From the NCBI GenBank assembly GCA_013696185.1, contig JACCZA010000281.1, positions 1 through 9,295 on the forward strand: a stretch of DNA of 9,295 nt, in the 5' to 3' direction. Shown piece by piece: positions 5,868 to 9,295 of this stretch (position 1 is its first letter; each line of letters opens with the position of its first letter). Under the pieces are notes generated by a model, which worked only from the letters and a program-made list of their open reading frames with translations, did no database searches and was not told where the DNA came from. A program made the translations under genes and the position numbers. The stretch comes from Actinomycetota bacterium (GTDB lineage Bacteria > Actinomycetota > Thermoleophilia > Gaiellales > Gaiellaceae).

Positions 5868-6543
5868 CGCGGAAGCGCATGCTCATCGACTTCGCGTGCG
5901 GGTCGCAGAACAGCCGGTAGCTCCCCTTCGAGAAGCGCACCCGCCACGTCTGCGTCCCCGTGAAGCCGACGCCGGTCCTGCGGTTCACCCCCGGGCCGAC
6001 GAGGTGGACGTCGTGGATGCGCGAGCGATCGCGCACGACGACGGTGTAGGTGCCGGCGGCGAGCGAGCGGACGAGCGCGCCTGCGGCGCTGCGCAGCGCG
6101 ATCGTGAAGCCGGGACCGACGGCGGCGGTTAGCCGCTTCGGGGCAGCCGTGGGCGGCGGCGGGGGCGGCGGCGGGCCGCCACCGACCGTGAACGCTCCGC
6201 GCATGGCTGCCGAGTGCGGGTCGCAGACGTACTGGTACGAGCCGGCCGCTAGCGTGACGATCCAGGTGACCGTCCCGACGAACTCCACAGCCGTGCTCTG
6301 GTCCGGGCTTCCCGCCGCGAGGCCGGAGAGGTGGAAGTTGTGGATCGCCGAGCGGTCGTCGACCACGATCTCGTAGGTCCCCGGCTGTAGCTGCGAGACG
6401 GGCGCGCCCGCCGCATCGGTGAGGGAGATCGTGAAGCCGGGACCGACGGTGCCGAGCAGGCGGGTCGCCTGCGCGGCTGCGGGGCCGGGGATGGCGAGAG
6501 CGAGAGCGGTGGCGAGACAGATCACGAGTGCGCGGCGGTTCAC
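5860..6543 (-). CDS. Exported double-domain cupredoxin (plastocyanin-like) protein
   Basis: This 227-residue protein begins with a Sec signal peptide (MNRRALVICLATALALAIPG, cleavage probably after AAA near 24), so it should act outside the cytoplasmic membrane. Two homologous domains follow, about 28-120 and 138-227, each beginning VGPGFTI-x-L. They are joined by GGG and a run of eight prolines (124-131). Domain 1 has IHNFHLSG with His68 and the copper loop CDPHSAAM (Cys107, His110, Met114). Domain 2 has IHDVHLVG with His177 and CDPHAKSM (Cys213, His216, Met220). The His, Cys, His, Met set is that of type 1 blue copper sites, so both domains appear able to bind copper and carry electrons; the partner is unknown. 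The GTG start has a strong Shine-Dalgarno, GAGGAGG. The gene is downstream of pheT by 75 nt and converges on the YihY-family gene with an 8-nt overlap. Confidence 0.88.
   Translation of the reverse strand: MNRRALVICLATALALAIPGPAAAQATRLLGTVGPGFTISLTDAAGAPVSQLQPGTYEIVVDDRSAIHNFHLSGLAAGSPDQSTAVEFVGTVTWIVTLAAGSYQYVCDPHSAAMRGAFTVGGGPPPPPPPPTAAPKRLTAAVGPGFTIALRSAAGALVRSLAAGTYTVVVRDRSRIHDVHLVGPGVNRRTGVGFTGTQTWRVRFSKGSYRLFCDPHAKSMSMRFRVT
6100..6122. repeat. 23-bp direct repeat, copy in cupredoxin domain 2
   Basis: This 23-bp stretch is identical to positions 6427-6449, with copies 327 bp (109 codons) apart in the same frame. It encodes the start of the second cupredoxin domain (VGPGFTI). The rest of the two domains is clearly diverged at the DNA level, so full identity here stands out. 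Confidence 0.85.
6427..6449. repeat. 23-bp direct repeat, copy in cupredoxin domain 1
   Basis: This is the partner of positions 6100-6122, encoding the start of the first cupredoxin domain. Recombination between the copies would remove exactly 109 codons in frame and leave a one-domain protein. Confidence 0.85.
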
Positions 6544-6547
6544 GCGG

Positions 6548-6574
6548 GGCCTCCTCGGTCGGTGTGTGGAGGCC
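6548..6574 (-). promoter_or_regulatory. Hairpin that can mask the Shine-Dalgarno of the cupredoxin gene
   Basis: In the minus-strand RNA, GGCCTCC (6574-6568) pairs perfectly with GGAGGCC (6554-6548) across a 13-nt loop. The GGAGG in the second arm is the Shine-Dalgarno for the GTG at 6543, so folding would block ribosome binding. The rest of the 75-bp gap (6544-6618) between pheT and this gene shows no strong terminator or promoter to me. The pairing is seen directly; regulation is inferred. Confidence 0.5.
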
Positions 6575-6618
6575 AGTACGCGGCGCCTGCGCGCTCGGAT
6601 TTCTCGCCCCTGCCTGAC

Positions 6619-8904
6619 CTACGCGCGCAGGGTCGCCCCGAACCGCTCGGCGAGCGCACCGACGATCCGCTCGCGCAGGACGGCGGCGTCCGCATCCGAC
6701 AGCGTCCGCTCGGACGAGCGGAACTCGACCGAGAAGGCGATCGACTTCCTGCCCGCGCCGACCTGCTCGCCCCGGTAGACGTCGAAGGGGCGGATCCGGC
6801 TCAGCTCGGCTCCGACCGCCTCCTGCGCGGCCTCGGCGAGCTCGCCGGCCAGGACGCCCTCGTCCACGACGAACGCGAGGTCCTGCTTGACGGCGGGGAA
6901 CGTGACCACGTCGTGGTAGACGACGGGCTCCCGCGCCGTCTCGAAGAGCGCCTCGAGGTCGAGCTCGAGCACGCCCCAGCCTCCCTCGAGCAGGCTCGGG
7001 TGCAGCTCCCCGACCCAGCCGGCGCCGATCGCGGCTGCACGCCCCGGCCGGAGCGGGTCGCGCTCCTCGCGCCTGAAGGCGGGCTCGACCTTGAGCGCCG
7101 CGTAGATCGCCTCCACCGCTCCCTTCGCCGGCTCGAAGCCGCCCTCGACGATCGCACCGAGGCGCACGTCCTCCCGCGGCAGCTCGGCTCCGCCGGGGAG
7201 ATAGACCCGCGCGAGCTCGAACAGGGCGATTTGCTCGTTGCCGGCCTCGCGGTTTCGCCGCGCCGCCTCGACGAGCCCGTGCAGGAGCGTCGTACGCAGC
7301 GCCGCCTGGTCGGCCGTCTGCGGCTCGGGCAGCCGGAGCCCGGACGGCTCGATCTCGACGCGCACGAGCGAGGGTGTGTAGGCCTCCGAGAAGCCGAGCC
7401 CGACGAGGACGTCCTCGAGCCGGCGGCGCAGCCGCTGGTGACGCGTCAATCGCCCGACCGCGACGCGGCTGGCCGGCAGCGTGAACGGGACGTCCCCGAG
7501 GCGGACGCGCGCGATCTCCTCGACCACGTCGACCTCGCGCGTGACGTCCCGCGCGCGCCAGGTCGGGACGGTGACGCTCGCAGCGTCCGTGCCGAAACCG
7601 AAGCGGGCGAGCAGCTCCCGCTGCTCCTCCGCCGGGGTCGCCAGTCCGATCAGCTCGTCGGCGCGCCCGGGCCGGAAGGGGACGACGGGTGGCTCCGGCA
7701 AGCCGGCGTGGACGTCCGTGTGACCGACCCAGCGTGCGCCCGCGAGCTCGACGATCAACTCGGTCGCGAGCGCAGCGGCCTGCCCGGCGAGGTGGGGATC
7801 GACGCCCTTCTCCCAGCGGCTCGAGCCCTCGGTGCGCAGTCGCAGGCGCTCCGAGGTGCGCAGGAGCCCGGTCGGCTCGAAGTTCGCCGCCTCGAGCAGG
7901 ATCGTGCGGCTCGAGTCGCGCACCTCGGTCTCCTCGCCGCCCATGATCCCCGCGAGGGCGACGGCGCGCTCGGCGTCGGCGATCAGCAGGTCGGTGGGCC
8001 GAAGCTCCCGCAGGGCGCCGTCGAGCGTCCGCAGCTCCTCCCCGCCCCGCGCGCGCCGGACGACCACGCGCCCCTCCGCGAGCGACGCGTGGTCGAAGGC
8101 GTGGAGCGGGTTGCCGAGGGCGAGCATGACGTAGTTCGTCACGTCGACGACGTTCGAGATCGGGCGCATGCCCGCCGCTGTCAGCCGCGCCTTCAGCCAG
8201 GCGGGCGAGGGTCCGATCGAGACGTCGCGGAAGAGTCGACCGACGTAGCGCGGGGCGCCCTCGAAGTCCTCGACCCGCACGTCCACCGCCTCGTCGCCGG
8301 CCCGCTCCGGGTCGCACCCGGGCGGCGGAGCGAGCTCGAGGCGGAACAGCGCCGCGACCTCGCGCGCGATCCCGTAGACCGACAGCAGATCGGGGCGGTT
8401 CCCCGTCGTCTCGACGTCGAGGACGTCGTCGCCGAGCGGCAGCACGTCGCCGAGCGGCGTCCCCGGCTCCCCACCCGGGAGGACGAGGATGCCCGAGTGG
8501 TCCTGGCCGAGCTCGAGCTCGCGCTCCGAGAGGATCATCCCGTCCGAGACGGAGCCGCGCAGCTTCGCGCGCTCGAGCTTCTGGCCGCCGGGCAGCACGG
8601 CTCCCGGCAGCGCGACGGCGACGGTCGCGCCGGCGCCGAAGTTCCACGCGCCGCAGACGATCTGCCGCGGCTCGCCCTCCCCCACGTCGACCCGACAGAG
8701 CTGCAGCCGGTCGGCGTTCGGGTGCTTGCCCGCCTCGAGCACCCGCCCCACGCGGAAGCGCCCCAGGTTGCCGCCCTCGTCCGGCACGCCTCGGTGCTCG
8801 ATCGCCTTCACCTCGGCGGTCGAGATGCTCAGCCGGTGCGCCAGCTCGTCGATCGTCATGCCGAGCGCGACGTAGTCGCGCAGCCACGAGAGCGGGACCC
8901 TCAT
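6619..8904 (-). CDS. pheT: Phenylalanine-tRNA ligase beta subunit PheT
   Basis: This 761-residue protein, slightly short of the common 785-800, forms the alpha2-beta2 enzyme with PheS that charges tRNA-Phe. Domains in order are: the N-terminal B1 segment MRVPLSWLRDYV; the tRNA-binding OB fold with AGKHPNADRLQLCRVDVGEG (58-77) and KLRGSVSDGMILSE (114-127); GNRPDLLSVYGIAREVAALF (168-187); the B3/B4 editing domain with RPISNVVDVTNYVMLALGNP (247-266) and TEGSSRWEKGVDP (358-370); B5 near 400-475 with the metal-binding helix containing Asp453, Asp459, Glu462 and Glu463; the catalytic-like core; and a C-terminal anticodon-binding ferredoxin-like domain (about 665-760). The ATG at 8904 lies directly against the palindromic element. 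The only purine-rich stretch upstream, GGACAGG, is inside that element. pheS, usually directly upstream, is not the adjacent gene. Confidence 0.97.
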   Translation of the reverse strand: MRVPLSWLRDYVALGMTIDELAHRLSISTAEVKAIEHRGVPDEGGNLGRFRVGRVLEAGKHPNADRLQLCRVDVGEGEPRQIVCGAWNFGAGATVAVALPGAVLPGGQKLERAKLRGSVSDGMILSERELELGQDHSGILVLPGGEPGTPLGDVLPLGDDVLDVETTGNRPDLLSVYGIAREVAALFRLELAPPPGCDPERAGDEAVDVRVEDFEGAPRYVGRLFRDVSIGPSPAWLKARLTAAGMRPISNVVDVTNYVMLALGNPLHAFDHASLAEGRVVVRRARGGEELRTLDGALRELRPTDLLIADAERAVALAGIMGGEETEVRDSSRTILLEAANFEPTGLLRTSERLRLRTEGSSRWEKGVDPHLAGQAAALATELIVELAGARWVGHTDVHAGLPEPPVVPFRPGRADELIGLATPAEEQRELLARFGFGTDAASVTVPTWRARDVTREVDVVEEIARVRLGDVPFTLPASRVAVGRLTRHQRLRRRLEDVLVGLGFSEAYTPSLVRVEIEPSGLRLPEPQTADQAALRTTLLHGLVEAARRNREAGNEQIALFELARVYLPGGAELPREDVRLGAIVEGGFEPAKGAVEAIYAALKVEPAFRREERDPLRPGRAAAIGAGWVGELHPSLLEGGWGVLELDLEALFETAREPVVYHDVVTFPAVKQDLAFVVDEGVLAGELAEAAQEAVGAELSRIRPFDVYRGEQVGAGRKSIAFSVEFRSSERTLSDADAAVLRERIVGALAERFGATLRA

Positions 8905-9074
8905 CTCAGGGGCCTGTCCGCAAAATGGATCGGGGTGCCTGGAAGGCGTGAGGCACCACGATGCTGCGTCCTCGGTCGCGCCGATATGTCCTCATATCGA
9001 CGCTCCTGCGTCCTTGCCTCGCGGCACCTCCCGCGCTCCAGCCACCGCGACCACTTTACGGACAGGCCCCTGAG
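8905..9074. mobile_element. MITE-like 170-bp palindromic element with 24-bp terminal inverted repeats
   Basis: The outer 24 bp at 8905-8928 and 9051-9074 are inverted copies matching at 22 of 24 positions (left end CTCAGGGGCCTGTCCG). Inside them the two halves keep pairing, with two 1-nt gaps, down to a perfect central hairpin. By hand about 62 of some 84 positions match, so the whole piece can fold as one long stem-loop. No ORF for a transposase lies inside. This is the form of a MITE or other non-autonomous insertion-sequence derivative. It fills the gap between pheT (ATG at 8904) and the stop of the upstream gene (9078-9080). I find no clear target-site duplication at the edges. The alternative is a fixed regulatory structure in the pheT leader, but a T-run terminator is absent and the size and end conservation favour a mobile origin. 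Confidence 0.7.
8982..8999. repeat. Perfect central palindrome of the element
   Basis: CGATATG and CATATCG form a perfect 7-bp stem around the tetraloop TCCT. This AT-rich block stands out in GC-rich surroundings and lies within 1 nt of the geometric centre of the terminal repeats. It is flanked by two direct copies of CTGCGTCCT (8964-8972 and 9006-9014). Confidence 0.8.
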
Positions 9075-9077
9075 GGC

Positions 9078-9295
9078 CTACGCGTTCCCGAAGAAGAGGG
9101 GCCGGCCGACGCGCGCCTCGATGCGGAGGTAGCGCCACAGCCGCGCGCCGTCGACCTCGGCCTCGCGCACGACGTTGCAGACGGCGGCGACCGCCTCCAG
9201 GCTCGGCGCGTCGGCGAGGATGTAGCAGGTCCACGGCCACGTGGCCGACGAGCCGACCATCAGCCGGTCGTCGTCCATCGTCCCGAGCACGCGCA
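9078..9295 (-). CDS. Unrecognised protein, C-terminal part, partial at the window edge
   Basis: The frame is open from the window edge to a TAG at 9080-9078, giving 71 visible residues; the true start is outside the window. I do not recognise the family. The visible part has MDDDRLMVGSSATWPWTCYI, then SLEAVAAVCNVVREAEVDGA (a probable helix) and a C-terminus LWRYLRIEARVGRPLFFGNA. Alternating strands and a helix could suit a small alpha/beta (ferredoxin-like) domain, but this is only a guess. No signal peptide or membrane segment is visible. It lies on the same strand as pheT, separated only by the palindromic element, so co-transcription is likely. It does not resemble the C-terminus of PheS. 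Confidence 0.75.
   Translation of the reverse strand, partial: RVLGTMDDDRLMVGSSATWPWTCYILADAPSLEAVAAVCNVVREAEVDGARLWRYLRIEARVGRPLFFGNA

Noticed and set aside
6151..6175. G-rich run considered as a regulatory G-quadruplex
   Set aside because: It is the complement of the codons for eight prolines in the cupredoxin linker; only three runs of three or more Gs are present, so coding need explains it.
8905..9077. T-box or amino-acid-responsive leader for pheT
   Set aside because: I see no T-box consensus, no Phe-rich leader peptide and no terminator/antiterminator pair with a T-run; the symmetric ends fit an insertion better.
9064..9079. AGGCCC-CTGA-GGGCCT hairpin at the stop of the upstream gene, considered as a terminator
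   Set aside because: The stem is only 6 bp with no following T-run, and it overlaps the end of the much larger palindrome, which explains most of it.
6562..9132. Long open frame opposite pheT (over 850 codons), plus strand
   Set aside because: It is antisense to a full PheT with all family motifs; its product is low-complexity and Arg/Leu/Asp-rich, a typical shadow in GC-rich DNA.

Overview
The window is a compact, very GC-rich stretch of bacterial chromosome. It has short or overlapping gene junctions, GTG starts, few Shine-Dalgarno sites and promoter-like TAnnnT hexamers 7-11 nt before start codons, as expected of leaderless transcripts. ArgR, an actinobacterial-type holin-like/DUF3618-like/short DUF4235-like membrane gene set and a PRC-barrel protein all suggest an actinobacterium. 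I would guess the class Thermoleophilia (Gaiellales/Solirubrobacterales), but this is inference from gene style, not a search.

Layout. (1) Positions 1-2217, minus strand: three overlapping genes of a thiamine-diphosphate 2-oxo acid dehydrogenase complex of pyruvate/acetoin type, in the order E1 alpha, E1 beta, E2. The E2 gene is cut by the window edge inside its lipoyl domain. (2) Positions 2230-3203, plus strand: a divergent pair, an unrecognised 218-residue protein made of two copies of one domain, then a small PRC-barrel protein. (3) Positions 3200-3673, minus strand: the arginine repressor ArgR, convergent with the PRC-barrel gene and sharing the palindromic stop CTAG. (4) Positions 3788-5867, plus strand: a tightly packed envelope operon of a 42-residue membrane microprotein, a 126-residue single-pass protein, a holin-superfamily-III-like protein, a DUF3618-like protein and a YihY/BrkB-family membrane protein. 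(5) Positions 5860-6543, minus strand: an exported protein with two cupredoxin domains joined by a polyproline linker; its Shine-Dalgarno site lies in a potential hairpin. (6) Positions 6619-8904, minus strand: a full-length pheT. (7) Positions 8905-9074: a ~170-bp near-palindromic element with 24-bp terminal inverted repeats (22/24 matching) that fills almost the whole gap between pheT and the gene upstream. It looks like a MITE-type non-autonomous mobile element. (8) Positions 9078-9295, minus strand: the C-terminal part of an unrecognised protein that is not PheS.

How the genes relate. The first three build one catalytic complex feeding acyl-CoA into central metabolism. The envelope operon probably works at the cytoplasmic membrane, but its biochemical role is unknown. 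In several actinobacteria pheST lies next to an arg cluster that includes argR. Finding pheT and argR on the same strand about 3 kb apart, with no arg biosynthetic genes between them, is consistent with a broken-up version of that neighbourhood. I see no tRNA, rRNA, CRISPR array, transposase or complete new defence-type system. The most unusual items are the palindromic element before pheT, the duplicated-domain protein with its symmetric divergent promoter, and the double-cupredoxin gene.
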